DNA of 64,000 nucleotides, from positions 33,267 through 97,266 of the forward strand of contig NZ_SCWB01000009.1 in NCBI RefSeq assembly GCF_004359545.1. Direction: 5' to 3'. Positions 19,005 through 28,020 of this stretch are shown here, one piece after another. The translations under genes and the position numbers were made by a program. This DNA is from Macrococcus lamae. GTDB taxonomy: Bacteria; Bacillota; Bacilli; Staphylococcales; Staphylococcaceae. The notes under the pieces were generated by a model. It ran no database searches. It was not told the origin of the DNA and saw nothing but the letters and a program-made list of their open reading frames with translations. The first letter of the stretch is position 1. Each line of letters opens with the position of its first letter.

Positions 19005-20933
19005 ATGAGTGAGATTAATATTAAATTTCCGGATGGTAACGAAAAAGTATTTGAAAGCGGCGTGACAACTGAAGACATCGCAGGATCAATCAGTCCTGGA
19101 TTGAAGAAAAAGGCGTTAGCCGGCAAGTTCAACGGGCAGCTGGTGGATCTGTCGACTCAACTTGAGACAGACGGTAGCATAGAAATCATCACACCGGAAT
19201 CGAAAGAAGGGATTGAAGTCCTTCGTCATTCAACAGCTCATCTGATGGCACAAGCCTTGAAACGTCTCTATGGAAATGTGCATTTCGGTGTAGGACCTGT
19301 CATTGAAGGAGGGTTCTACTATGATTTTGATGCAGAGCACAAAGTATCTAGTGAAGATCTAGCAGATATTGAAAAAACAATGCGTCAGATTGTCGGAGAG
19401 AATATTGCGATTGAACGCCGTGTCGTATCGCGCGCAGAAGCGAAGGAAGTCTTCCAGGATGATCCGTACAAACAGGAACTGATTGATGCGATTCCAGCAG
19501 ACGAAAACGTAACGCTTTATTCACAAGGTGAATTCACTGATCTGTGCCGCGGTGTCCATGTGCCGTCAACAGCAAAGATCAAGGAATTCAAATTGTTATC
19601 AACAGCCGGTGCTTATTGGCGCGGCGACGCGAACAACAAAATGCTGCAGCGGATATATGGGACTGCGTTCTTCGACAAGAAAGCACTGAAAGAACATCTG
19701 CAGATACTTGAGGAACGTAAAGAACGCGACCACCGGAAAATCGGTAAAGAACTGGAGTTGTTTGCTACTAATCCATTGATTGGTGCGGGACTGCCGCTCT
19801 GGTTGCCAAATGGTGCGACAATACGCCGCGAGCTGGAACGTTATATCGTCGACAAAGAAGTCGCACTTGGCTATGACCATGTGTATACACCTGTGATGGG
19901 TTCTGTTGATCTGTATAAGACATCAGGACACTGGGATCACTATCAGGATGATATGTTCCCGGTCATGGAAATGGAGAACGAGTCGCTTGTTCTTCGGCCG
20001 ATGAACTGTCCTCACCATATGATGGTCTACAAAAATTCGATGCACAGCTACCGTGAACTGCCGATCCGTATCGCTGAGCTCGGCATGCAGCATCGTTACG
20101 AGGCGAGCGGCGCAGTATCTGGTCTGCAGCGTGTCCGCGGAATGACATTGAACGATGCGCATATCTTCGTCCGTCCGGATCAGATTAAAGATGAGTTCAA
20201 GCGCGTTGTACAGCTCGTTATTGATGTGTACGAAGACTTCAAGTTTAAAGATTATACATTCCGTCTGTCTTACCGTGATCCAGAAGACACAGAGAAATAT
20301 TTCCAGGATGATGCCATGTGGGAACGAGCTCAAGGGATGCTGAAAGAAGCGGTCGACGAGCTGGGCCTTGATTACGAGGAAGCACCGGGCGAAGCAGCAT
20401 TCTACGGTCCGAAGCTTGACGTGCAGGTGAAGACAGCGCTAGGCAAAGAAGAGACATTATCGACTGTACAGCTCGACTTCCTGCTGCCTGAACGCTTTGA
20501 TCTGACTTATGTCGGCAGTGACGGTGCCAATCATCGTCCCGTTGTCATTCACCGTGGTGTCATCTCAACGATGGAACGATTTGTTGCCTTTCTGACAGAA
20601 GAATATAAAGGGGCTTATCCAACATGGCTTGCACCGAACCAGCTGGAAATCATCCCTGTTTCCAATGATGTTCACTATGATTATGCAAGAGCACTATTCG
20701 ATGAACTGAAGTCACACGGTGTGCGCTGCCATATTGATGACCGTGCAGAGAAGATGGGCTACAAAATTCGTGAAGCTCAGATGCACAAAGTTCCTTATCA
20801 GATTGTCGTCGGCGATAAAGAAGTAGAAAATAATGAAGTCAACGTCCGCCAGTACGGTAAGAAGGAATCTCTGACAATGGAGCGCGAGGAATTCATCTGG
20901 AAGCTGGTCGATGAAATCCATCTTAAAAAATAA
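19005..20933 (+). CDS. thrS: Threonyl-tRNA synthetase
   Basis: Charges tRNA-Thr. The 642-residue protein has the N-terminal TGS domain (~1-63), the editing domain with [10 protein letters not shown] and the zinc-site-like CRGVH, the class II core with [27 protein letters not shown] and HRPVVIHRG, and a C-terminal anticodon-binding domain. AAGGAG at 18991-18996 suits the ATG at 19005, and MSEINI matches staphylococcal ThrS; the ATG at 19002 is also possible. Expression is governed by the T-box upstream. Confidence 0.97.
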   Translation: MSEINIKFPDGNEKVFESGVTTEDIAGSISPGLKKKALAGKFNGQLVDLSTQLETDGSIEIITPESKEGIEVLRHSTAHLMAQALKRLYGNVHFGVGPVIEGGFYYDFDAEHKVSSEDLADIEKTMRQIVGENIAIERRVVSRAEAKEVFQDDPYKQELIDAIPADENVTLYSQGEFTDLCRGVHVPSTAKIKEFKLLSTAGAYWRGDANNKMLQRIYGTAFFDKKALKEHLQILEERKERDHRKIGKELELFATNPLIGAGLPLWLPNGATIRRELERYIVDKEVALGYDHVYTPVMGSVDLYKTSGHWDHYQDDMFPVMEMENESLVLRPMNCPHHMMVYKNSMHSYRELPIRIAELGMQHRYEASGAVSGLQRVRGMTLNDAHIFVRPDQIKDEFKRVVQLVIDVYEDFKFKDYTFRLSYRDPEDTEKYFQDDAMWERAQGMLKEAVDELGLDYEEAPGEAAFYGPKLDVQVKTALGKEETLSTVQLDFLLPERFDLTYVGSDGANHRPVVIHRGVISTMERFVAFLTEEYKGAYPTWLAPNQLEIIPVSNDVHYDYARALFDELKSHGVRCHIDDRAEKMGYKIREAQMHKVPYQIVVGDKEVENNEVNVRQYGKKESLTMEREEFIWKLVDEIHLKK

Positions 20934-20934
20934 G

Positions 20935-21195
20935 TTGTGAAATCACTGGGATTACGGTATAGTAAAACAAAATATAATATTCCTCAAAAAGAGGTAGAGG
21001 TTGCAATGAAGAAGAGTAGCACTGCTGATACGGTATCACGTAAATGAAGCAGTGTGAAAGGCGCCATTGCCGAAGTTTCTCCTGATGATAACAAGGAGCG
21101 GCTGGGCTGATATAGAAGATATATCAGACTGTCACAATCCGTGATGCGCTACTTAACACAACAGGTGTGCATCTATGTGATGTGCACCTCTTTTT
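20935..21195 (+). promoter_or_regulatory. lysP promoter and lysine riboswitch (L box)
   Basis: TTGTGA (20935-20940) and TATAGT (20958-20963) are 17 bases apart. The leader holds conserved L-box pieces: GAGGTAGAGGTTGC near 20991, AAAGGCGCCATTGCCGAAG at 21057-21075, and GGAGCGGCTGGGCTG near 21096. The expression platform is a terminator at 21163-21195 with an 11-pair stem (AGGTGTGCATC/GATGTGCACCT, two G-U pairs) and a TCTTTTT tract. Lysine binding should cause termination before lysP. The motif order and downstream permease make this call firm. Confidence 0.93.
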
Positions 21196-21214
21196 GTGTG
21201 ACGAGAGGTGACAT

Positions 21215-22696
21215 ATGAGCAATACAGAAGTACAACGTAAATTAAAGCCCCGTCATATTTCGATGATAGCGATCGGCGGCTGTATCGGTACCGGACTGTT
21301 TATGACATCAGGCGGTGCTATTCGCGAAGCGGGACCCGGCGGTGCGCTACTTGCATTTGCCATTATCGGACTGATGGTCTTCTTCCTGATGACGAGTCTT
21401 GGCGAGATGGCGACATACTTACCGATATCAGGGTCATTCTCAACTTATGCGACACGATTTGTCGATCCGTCTCTCGGCTTTGCGCTCGGCTGGAACTACT
21501 GGTTCAACTGGGTCATTACAGTAGCAGCTGACGTCAGTATCGCGAGTTCGGTTATCAAGTACTGGAGCGTCTTTGATTTTCTTCCGGCATGGGCATGGAG
21601 TTTTGTGTTCCTGGCGATTATTTTCGGTCTGAATACACTGAGTGTCAAAGTCTATGGTGAAAGTGAGTACTGGTTCGCCTTGATCAAAGTTGTGACCGTG
21701 ATTTTGTTCATAGGTATCGGTCTGTTGACAATCTTCGGTATTCTAGGCGGCGAGTTTATCGGATTTTCTAATTTCACAGCAGGAGACGCACCGTTCCTCG
21801 GTCAAAACCTGACACAGTCATTCCTGACTATTCTCGGAGTCTTCTTAGTTGCAGGATTCAGTTTTCAGGGGACAGAGCTGGTGGGCATTACGGCTGGTGA
21901 ATCGGAAGAACCGGAAAAAACGATTCCGAAAGCAATCAACCAAGTGTTCTGGCGCATTCTTATTTTCTATATACTCGCGATATTAGTCATCGGGCTGATT
22001 ATTCCATATACAAATCCAAACTTGATGGGCGGGGATGACATTGCGAAGTCGCCGTTTACACTTGTATTCGAAAATGCAGGGCTTGCATTTGCGGCGTCAT
22101 TTATGAATGCGGTCATTCTGACATCGATTTTGTCAGCGGGTAACTCAGGCATGTATGCTTCTACTCGTATGCTCTATGCGATGGGTAAAGATGGTCTTGC
22201 ATCAAAGAAATTCTCTGAAGTGAACCGTCAAGGGGTACCGATTCCAAGTCTGCTTGCGACATTTATCGTAGTGATCATTATCTTCTTAGTGGAACGCCTG
22301 GCAAACGGTGCTTACGAATATATCGTTGCAGCGAGTGGGATGACGGGTTTCATCGCATGGCTCGGTATAGCGATTAGTCATTACCGTTTCAGACGCGCGT
22401 TCTATGCACAGAAAAAAGATTTATCAGTTCTAAAATACCGGGCGAAGTTATTCCCGTTCGGACCGATATTCGCATTTCTGTTATGTACCATCGTTATTCT
22501 CGGGCAGGATGTAGACCTTGTAACCGGCGGTAAGTTTGAATGGGATTCCGTGCTGATTACTTACATGGGAATACCTGTGTTCTTGTTCTTCTATTTCTAC
22601 CATAAGCTGAAGTATAAAACGAAGAAGATCCCGCTCAATCAGGTCGACCTGTCACAGGCACATGATATGAGTGAATATGAAAAAATTAACGTTTGA
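21215..22696 (+). CDS. lysP: Lysine-specific permease
   Basis: APC-superfamily amino acid transporter in the cytoplasmic membrane. The 493 residues have about 12 transmembrane segments, the IAIGGCIGTGLFMTSGG signature near the N-terminus and FQGTELVGITAGES in the middle. The lysine riboswitch directly upstream is strong independent evidence that lysine is the substrate. GAGAGGTG precedes the ATG. The stop codon TGA is embedded in the -35 of the infC promoter, so the genes abut very tightly. Confidence 0.93.
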   Translation: MSNTEVQRKLKPRHISMIAIGGCIGTGLFMTSGGAIREAGPGGALLAFAIIGLMVFFLMTSLGEMATYLPISGSFSTYATRFVDPSLGFALGWNYWFNWVITVAADVSIASSVIKYWSVFDFLPAWAWSFVFLAIIFGLNTLSVKVYGESEYWFALIKVVTVILFIGIGLLTIFGILGGEFIGFSNFTAGDAPFLGQNLTQSFLTILGVFLVAGFSFQGTELVGITAGESEEPEKTIPKAINQVFWRILIFYILAILVIGLIIPYTNPNLMGGDDIAKSPFTLVFENAGLAFAASFMNAVILTSILSAGNSGMYASTRMLYAMGKDGLASKKFSEVNRQGVPIPSLLATFIVVIIIFLVERLANGAYEYIVAASGMTGFIAWLGIAISHYRFRRAFYAQKKDLSVLKYRAKLFPFGPIFAFLLCTIVILGQDVDLVTGGKFEWDSVLITYMGIPVFLFFYFYHKLKYKTKKIPLNQVDLSQAHDMSEYEKINV

Positions 22697-22857
22697 CAAT
22701 GTTGAATCATCCTGTTATACTTTAGTCTGTTGAATACGAAACGGACAAGTAGAAGCATCCCGCTTCTCACCTTGAAGACGCCGAGAGCTGTTACAAGGTA
22801 AAATAACATGATCAAACATGTCTATTTTTGCGGGTGCCTTGTGCGCCTGCTTTTTTT
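22693..22857 (+). promoter_or_regulatory. infC-rpmI-rplT promoter and L20-type leader
   Basis: TTGACA (22693-22698) and TATACT (22716-22721) with a 17-base spacer make the best sigma-A promoter in the window; its -35 overlaps the lysP stop. The leader is structured and ends in a terminator hairpin (GCGGGTGC at 22830-22837, GCGCCTGC at 22843-22850) plus seven T. Position and form match the Rfam L20 leader of low-GC Gram-positives, in which ribosomal protein L20 binds the leader and stops transcription of its own operon. Confidence 0.85.
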
Positions 22858-22891
22858 GTTCGTCTAGTAAATCCAATAGGAGGTGTCAATC

Positions 22892-23419
22892 ATAGCTAAA
22901 GATCAAACGCAAATCAATGACAAAATCCGTGCAAGAGAACTTCGATTAATCGGACATGACGGTGCTCAGCTAGGTGTTAAGACTAAAGTCGAAGCCATCG
23001 AAATCGCAGAACGTGTGAATTTGGATGTCGTACTTGTCGCGCCTAATGCAAAACCACCTGTTGCAAAGATCATGGACTACGGTAAGTTCAAGTTCGAACA
23101 GCAGAAGAAGGAAAAAGAAGCACGTAAAAATCAGAAGATTGTTGTTGTCAAAGAAATCAGATTAAGCCCGACAATCGAAGAGAATGACTTTAACACGAAG
23201 TTGAAAAACGGTCGTAAATTCCTTGAAAAGAACGATAAAGTTAAAGTATCTATCCGCTTCAGAGGTCGTGCAATCACGCATAAGGAATTTGGTCAACGAG
23301 TGCTTGAGAAATTTGCTGATGAGTGTAAAGATATCGCCACAGTTGAACAAAGACCGAAGATGGATGGTCGCTCAATGTTCTTGATGCTCACACCAATCGT
23401 CGACAAAAAACAAAACTAG
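22892..23419 (+). CDS. infC: Translation initiation factor IF-3 (AUA start)
   Basis: Binds the 30S subunit and checks the start codon and initiator tRNA. No AUG or usable GUG/UUG lies at the start. The GTG at 22883 is inside the ribosome binding site AGGAGGTG (22878-22885). The in-frame ATA at 22892, six bases beyond it, gives [21 protein letters not shown], which matches staphylococcal IF-3. A rare AUU or AUA start in infC is the known autoregulation device: IF-3 rejects its own start codon. ATC at 22889 is a less likely alternative. The 175-residue protein has the usual N- and C-domains with the basic linker. Confidence 0.93.
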   Translation: MAKDQTQINDKIRARELRLIGHDGAQLGVKTKVEAIEIAERVNLDVVLVAPNAKPPVAKIMDYGKFKFEQQKKEKEARKNQKIVVVKEIRLSPTIEENDFNTKLKNGRKFLEKNDKVKVSIRFRGRAITHKEFGQRVLEKFADECKDIATVEQRPKMDGRSMFLMLTPIVDKKQN

Positions 23420-23431
23420 GAGGACAATATA

Positions 23432-23632
23432 ATGCCTAAAATGAAAACTCACCGCGGAGCAGCGAAACGTGTTAAAAGAACTGGTTCAGGTAAATTAAAA
23501 CGCTCTAGAGCTTACACGTCTCACCTTTTCGCTAACAAATCAACTAAACAGAAACGTGGACTGCGTAAAGCGTCATTAGTATCTAAAGGCGATCAAAAAC
23601 GCGTTGCACAAATGCTGACATACGTAAAATAA
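23432..23632 (+). CDS. rpmI: 50S ribosomal protein L35
   Basis: Small basic protein of the large ribosomal subunit. It has 66 residues, starting [18 protein letters not shown], as in all L35 proteins, rich in Lys and Arg. AGGAGG lies between the infC stop and the ATG. It is the second gene of the infC-rpmI-rplT operon, so it is under the L20 leader. Confidence 0.97.
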   Translation: MPKMKTHRGAAKRVKRTGSGKLKRSRAYTSHLFANKSTKQKRGLRKASLVSKGDQKRVAQMLTYVK

Positions 23633-23662
23633 TAATAGGATTAATACTAAGGAGGAATTATC

Positions 23663-24022
23663 ATGCCACGAGTTAAAGGTGGAACAGTGACGCGTGCCCG
23701 TCGCAAAAGAACCATTAAATTAGCAAAAGGTTATTTCGGTTCAAAACATACATTATACAGAGTAGCAAAACAGCAGGTAATGAAATCAGGTCAATATGCA
23801 TACCGTGACCGTCGTCAGAAAAAACGTGACTTCCGTAAATTATGGATCGCACGTATCAATGCGGCAGCACGTATGAACGACATCAGCTACAGCCGTTTGA
23901 TGAATGGCCTTAAAGTTGCTGGAATTGATATCAACCGTAAAATGTTATCAGAGATCGCTATCTCTGACGAAAAAGCATTTGCAGAGCTTGCAACTCAAGC
24001 GAAAAACGCTTTAAATAAATAA
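23663..24022 (+). CDS. rplT: 50S ribosomal protein L20
   Basis: Early-assembling 23S rRNA-binding protein and likely autogenous repressor of this operon through the leader at 22728-22857. It has 119 residues starting [24 protein letters not shown] (the basic N-terminal extension runs through ~60), with a globular C-terminal RNA-binding domain. AAGGAGG precedes the ATG. A terminator follows at 24029. Confidence 0.97.
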   Translation: MPRVKGGTVTRARRKRTIKLAKGYFGSKHTLYRVAKQQVMKSGQYAYRDRRQKKRDFRKLWIARINAAARMNDISYSRLMNGLKVAGIDINRKMLSEIAISDEKAFAELATQAKNALNK

Positions 24023-24028
24023 TTATTT

Positions 24029-24057
24029 CCCTGGTGCTCAAAGTACCGGGTTTTTTT
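24029..24057 (+). terminator. Terminator after rplT
   Basis: CCCTGGTGCT pairs with AGTACCGGG with one bulged T, followed by seven T (24051-24057). Confidence 0.88.
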
Positions 24058-24089
24058 ATGAAATTTATATATAAATAAATATGTAATTT

Positions 24090-24114
24090 GTTTTAAAATG
24101 GAAACGCTGGGTAC
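24090..24114 (+). promoter_or_regulatory. Candidate sigma-B promoter for the DUF2512 gene
   Basis: GTTTTA (24090-24095) and GGGTAC (24109-24114), 13 bases apart, fit the general-stress sigma-B pattern GTTTAA-N12-15-GGGTAT with one mismatch in each element. No good sigma-A promoter is seen, so the downstream gene may belong to the stress regulon. Confidence 0.5.
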
Positions 24115-24152
24115 ACTATAATGACAAAGTCATTGTGAAAGGAGGAAATCCT

Positions 24153-24563
24153 ATGAATCATTTAAAAGCAATATTAACAAAATTTGTTGTTATCACACTT
24201 GTCTTACTCATTGTGCTGACACTGATTTTTGATGTACCATTTATGGATACATTGTGGATCAGCATCGTTACGACTCTACTTGCTTATTTACTTGGTGATC
24301 TTGGTATATTCAATATGGCGGGTCGTCCTGGCGAGTTCACTAAACGTAATGGACTGGCAGCAGTAGCAGACTTATTATTGTCATTTCTGACTATCTGGTT
24401 GATGGCAAGAGCATTGACTGGTAATAATGATGATATGTTCTGGCCAGCAGCATTATCTGCACTGGCAATCACAGGTGGAGAATGGTTGTTCTTTCATAAG
24501 TTTGTAGACCGTGCTGTGTTCAACAGAACGGGTAAAGACGAAGTGAGTCATACACGTCCGTAA
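24153..24563 (+). CDS. YndM-like DUF2512 membrane protein
   Basis: Small integral membrane protein of unknown function. The 136 residues form four hydrophobic helices (approximately 8-28, 32-50, 68-86, 92-110), with a charged C-terminus. Sequence and layout resemble the DUF2512/YndM family found beside rplT in staphylococci. The frame opens at a GTG at 24135, but AAAGGAGG at 24138-24145 (inside that extension) sets the ATG at 24153. The promoter resembles sigma-B. It is monocistronic between two terminators. Confidence 0.8.
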   Translation: MNHLKAILTKFVVITLVLLIVLTLIFDVPFMDTLWISIVTTLLAYLLGDLGIFNMAGRPGEFTKRNGLAAVADLLLSFLTIWLMARALTGNNDDMFWPAALSALAITGGEWLFFHKFVDRAVFNRTGKDEVSHTRP

Positions 24564-24569
24564 AAATTT

Positions 24570-24593
24570 GAGGCACTTTATGTGCCTCTTTTT
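24570..24593 (+). terminator. Terminator after the DUF2512 gene
   Basis: GAGGCAC (24570-24576) and GTGCCTC (24582-24588) form a perfect seven-pair stem, followed by five T. Confidence 0.88.
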
Positions 24594-24649
24594 CTATGCA
24601 GTTTAAAGGAATGGTTCTATAATGATGACAGAGGATAAGGGGGATGAAG

Positions 24650-25708
24650 ATGGATCAATTAGAATTATTCAAACGATTGACAGATTGTAACGCCGTCTCA
24701 GGTTATGAGCAACCGATGACGGCACTGATGAGAGAATATCTAGAACCCATCTCAGATAAGATTATTACTGACAAGACAGGCAGTATTTTCGGCAGGAAGG
24801 GATCGGGACGTCATACACTGATGCTGGCAGGTCATCTTGATGAGATTGGATTTATGGTGACATCAATCACTGATGACGGGTTTATTAAATTCACTAACCT
24901 CGGTTACTGGTGGGTGAATGTCATGCTCAGTCAGAAGGTGACAATCAGTGGACGTAACGGGGATGTACGCGGTGTCATCGGCGGTAAACCGCCGCATGTA
25001 CTGACATTAAAGGAAATGGAACTTGCAGCAGATAAGGCAGCCCTGTTCATCGATATCGGTGTTGACTCCAAAGAAGAAGTACTGGCAGCAGGTATACGGC
25101 CGGGAGATCCGATTACGCCGTACAGTGAATTTGAAGTGATGACGAATCCGGACTATCTGCTGGCGAAAGCATGGGATAACCGCTTCGGCTGTGCACTGGC
25201 AATAGAAACGCTGCGCGATAATCCGAATCCTCAAATCTCCGTCGTGTCTGGTGCGGTCACGCAGGAAGAGACGATGTCACGTGGAGCAAAGACAGCGACG
25301 TATACTGTCAAGCCGTCGCTTGCGATTGCACTGGACGTCGGTATCTGTTCGAAGACACCAGGCATGACTGGCAATGCGAAGATGGGAGAAGGGCCGATTG
25401 TCGTGCTCGTTGATACATGGCACATCAGTCACCCGTCGTTCCGCAAGTTTGTGGCGGACGTTGCTGAGAAGAAAGGCATCACTGTCCAGTATGATTATAT
25501 GACAGGTGGCTTTACAGATGCAGGTCATATGGCGCAGAGTTTAGAAGGCGCACCAGCCATCACCATCAGCGTACCGACACGCTACATTCATTCAAACGTC
25601 TCTATGATGAACCGACGGGACTATGACGGTGCATTAAAGCTCGTCAACGCCGTAATCAGAGAACTGAATGATGACATCGTTGACAGTATTATTGAACAGA
25701 CGTATTAA
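24650..25708 (+). CDS. M42 family metallo-aminopeptidase
   Basis: Cytosolic zinc/cobalt aminopeptidase of the FrvX/YsdC/glutamyl aminopeptidase group, trimming peptides to amino acids. The 352 residues contain NAVSGYE near the start, the metal-binding AGHLDEIGFMV, KAWDNRFGCALAIE (bridging Asp), VTQEE (catalytic and metal Glu) and ALDVGI with a metal Asp. The final ligand is probably the His of PTRYIHSNVSM. GGGGG adjoins the ATG at 24644, leaving no spacing, so the ATG at 24650 is preferred. The equivalent of B. subtilis ysdC, which lies in the same place after rplT. Confidence 0.87.
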   Translation: MDQLELFKRLTDCNAVSGYEQPMTALMREYLEPISDKIITDKTGSIFGRKGSGRHTLMLAGHLDEIGFMVTSITDDGFIKFTNLGYWWVNVMLSQKVTISGRNGDVRGVIGGKPPHVLTLKEMELAADKAALFIDIGVDSKEEVLAAGIRPGDPITPYSEFEVMTNPDYLLAKAWDNRFGCALAIETLRDNPNPQISVVSGAVTQEETMSRGAKTATYTVKPSLAIALDVGICSKTPGMTGNAKMGEGPIVVLVDTWHISHPSFRKFVADVAEKKGITVQYDYMTGGFTDAGHMAQSLEGAPAITISVPTRYIHSNVSMMNRRDYDGALKLVNAVIRELNDDIVDSIIEQTY

Positions 25709-25743
25709 GATATTTTACATCATATAATAAAGGAATGGTTTAA

Positions 25744-26583
25744 GTGACGACTCGTGCAGTTGTATTAGGGGGCGGGGGAATTGCTGGCATCGCCTGGGAA
25801 TCAGGCGTGATAGCAGGTCTTGCTGATAATGGAATCAAGCTGAATACGGCGGACAAGGTGATCGGAACGTCTGCCGGTTCAATAGTAGGTTCTGCGTTAA
25901 CGAATGGACAGAGTATGAAAGATTATCTGGCTGCTATGGCAAGTCAGAGCGCTGAACAGGACCAGTCATTAGCTAGTATGGACTTCTTTGAATTATTCGG
26001 CCGTGCAGCGGCAGGTAGTTCAGCTGAAGAAATCGGGAAGAACTTCGGTCGTATCACGCAGTCAAGAGAACCTGCGATTGCTGACGATGCTCGCAACAAT
26101 AGAATGAAGCAGCTGGTCGGTCAGTTTAACTGGACAGATGCACTCACGACCACCGCTCTTAATGTGGAGACAGGGAAGACGCATCAGTTCAATAAGGACA
26201 GTGGTGTGGAACTTTTGCAGGCGGTCGCAGCCAGTTCAGCGGTGCCGGGCATCTGGGGATCCGTTCATCTGAACGGTGAGGACTGGATTGACGGCGGCCT
26301 GACATCAGGGAACAATGCGCAGTTCGCTGAAGGCTATGACCAGGTGGTCGTTATCGCGATGATTGAACAAGGACAAGGCACACTACCTAATGTCTATGAT
26401 GAAGTCAAAGAGCTGAGCAAAAACAGCAATGTTATTCTTATTACACCTGACGACACATCACGCCCGCTCGTTGCTGATTCATTCAACGCATCATTAGTGG
26501 AGAAGATTGGTGCAGCAGGCTATGCGCAAGGTGTAAAGCTTGCTCATGAAAACGCAGATTTAAGAAAATACTGGTACAACTAA
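25744..26583 (+). CDS. Patatin-like phospholipase (GTG start)
   Basis: Lipid acyl hydrolase family with a Ser-Asp dyad. The 279 residues show the oxyanion-hole GGGGIAG at 9-15, nucleophile Ser43 in GTSAG and Asp183 in DGG. There is no signal peptide or membrane helix, so it is probably cytosolic and may act on membrane lipids from inside. Its natural substrate is unknown. The start codon is GTG with AAAGGAATGG upstream. It lies 35 bases after the M42 peptidase gene with a TATAAT at 25723-25728 between them, so it could have its own promoter. Confidence 0.85.
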   Translation: MTTRAVVLGGGGIAGIAWESGVIAGLADNGIKLNTADKVIGTSAGSIVGSALTNGQSMKDYLAAMASQSAEQDQSLASMDFFELFGRAAAGSSAEEIGKNFGRITQSREPAIADDARNNRMKQLVGQFNWTDALTTTALNVETGKTHQFNKDSGVELLQAVAASSAVPGIWGSVHLNGEDWIDGGLTSGNNAQFAEGYDQVVVIAMIEQGQGTLPNVYDEVKELSKNSNVILITPDDTSRPLVADSFNASLVEKIGAAGYAQGVKLAHENADLRKYWYN

Positions 26584-26614
26584 AAGAATGCTCTGCAGCC
26601 GCAGGGCATTCTTT
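26583..26614 (+). terminator. Terminator after the patatin gene
   Basis: AAAGAATGCTCTGC (26583-26596) and GCAGGGCATTCTTT (26601-26614) form a 14-pair stem (one G-U) around a four-base loop. The T tract is short but lies in the stem end. Confidence 0.8.
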
Positions 26615-26685
26615 ATCATTTATACCTTGAGACAAAGAGTTGAGTTATAATATAGTTAGCATTATTGATAAAAGGAGTGGTCAAT

Positions 26686-27423
26686 ATGGAACTCATCGAA
26701 TCCGTACAGAATACAAAAATCAAGAATATTGCGAAGCTGCATACAAGAAAAGACCGCAGGAAAGCGCAGCAGTTTCTAGTTGAAGGATATCATCTTGTTG
26801 AAGAAGCTGTTAAGAGCGGCCTGCAAGTTGAAACTATCCTCAGCGTTAACCCGGATGATGTATCAGACGAAATGACTGCATGCAGCAAAGAACAGTTTCA
26901 GATTACCTTCAAGATTGCAGAAAAATTATCACAGACAGAATCACCGCAAGGCATCTATGCCGTCTGCCAGATGCCGGAACATCAGCTGTCAGACTTTAAG
27001 CAGCTCATCTATCTCGACCGCATTCAGGACCCGGGAAATGTCGGCACCATTATCCGGACAGCTGATGCTGCAGGTTATGACGGTGTTGTGATCTCCAAAG
27101 GAACGGTCGACATCTATAACGATAAAGTACTGCGTGCGAGCCAGGGCAGTGTCTTTCATATACCTGTCATTGAAGCGGATTTTAAGGAGATTAAAGACCA
27201 TTTCAATGGTAAGATCTATGGCACGTCACTGAAAAACGGCAGAAACTTTAAAGACGTTGAAATTGCTGACGAATTCATCCTTGTGCTCGGCAACGAAGGA
27301 CAGGGCGTTGATGAGCTGATTCTGGAAGAGACAGATGACAACCTATTTGTCCCGATCTACGGCCAGGCAGAGAGCTTGAACGTCGCCGTCTGTGCGGGAA
27401 TACTGATGTATGCGCTGAAGTAA
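26686..27423 (+). CDS. SpoU-class (TrmH family) RNA methyltransferase
   Basis: Methylates ribose in rRNA or tRNA using S-adenosylmethionine; the target nucleotide is unknown. The 245-residue protein has an N-terminal RNA-binding substrate domain (~1-95) and a SPOUT domain with the three motifs: DPGNVGTIIRTADAAG, LGNEGQGV and SLNVAVCAGILMYAL. AAAGGAG precedes the ATG at 26686; the upstream extension from 26665 contains this site and is not translated. It matches B. subtilis ysgA, which lies just before pheS; here the paralogous membrane genes and an IS intervene. Confidence 0.9.
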   Translation: MELIESVQNTKIKNIAKLHTRKDRRKAQQFLVEGYHLVEEAVKSGLQVETILSVNPDDVSDEMTACSKEQFQITFKIAEKLSQTESPQGIYAVCQMPEHQLSDFKQLIYLDRIQDPGNVGTIIRTADAAGYDGVVISKGTVDIYNDKVLRASQGSVFHIPVIEADFKEIKDHFNGKIYGTSLKNGRNFKDVEIADEFILVLGNEGQGVDELILEETDDNLFVPIYGQAESLNVAVCAGILMYALK

Positions 27424-27514
27424 TCTTAAAAACTCCTTAAATATACAAAAATTGTTAGTTGAAACTACCGTTGTCATTTATACTTAATGTATAACAACAA
27501 GGGTGGTTTTTACG

Positions 27515-28017
27515 ATGAAATTTAAAGAGATATTAAATGACTACTTTAAGAATATGTTCAACTGCGACGCGCCTATTACAAAGCAGGACTACATAAGGAA
27601 AACTTGGATTGCGAGAATATTATGTTTACCTGTCATACTGTTACTCGTCAGTCAACTAAAAGATTTGCAGTATTCTGAAGCATATTACAAGATGTCTGAA
27701 GCGATGCAGCAAGAAATTGATCTCAGACATGACATAAAATTCAGCCTGACTTTTTTATAACCGTGTTGATCATCTATATTTTGTCTTATTCCCTTGAAAT
27801 GCGATTATATAAGAAGCGGGGCGTCTCAGCAAAGCGCTTTCAATGGGCACATCTGACCTATTTCATCCTTGGATTCGGCTACATTATTATATGTTACATG
27901 AATCACATTAAAATATATCCTTTCATTTTTTTTATAAGCTTTTTAGTGGTGAGTCTGACGACACACGGCAATTATCATAGCGAGCGGGATGAAGTCAAAG
28001 TGATAGAGGGGAGTTAG
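27515..28017 (+). pseudogene. Frameshifted small membrane protein gene, paralogue of the next gene
   Basis: Two reading frames together match the single downstream gene along its whole length. The first part (27515-27760, 81 residues) begins MKFKEILNDYFKNMF and stops just after a run of six T at 27751-27756. The second part, in the -1 frame and ending at 28017, reads on as ITVLIIYILSYSLEMRLYKKRG. A seventh T would join them into one protein of about 167 residues. Shared features with the next gene include an acidic/aromatic N-terminus, two or more membrane helices and the SLEMRL/SEMRMF match. It may be a true mutation, a phase-variable tract, ribosomal slippage or a sequencing error. Function is unknown. 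Confidence 0.8.
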
Positions 28018-28020
28018 AAT

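Noticed and set aside
22883..22885. GTG as infC start
   Set aside because: It is part of the AGGAGGTG ribosome binding site, so it cannot be the initiation codon it positions.
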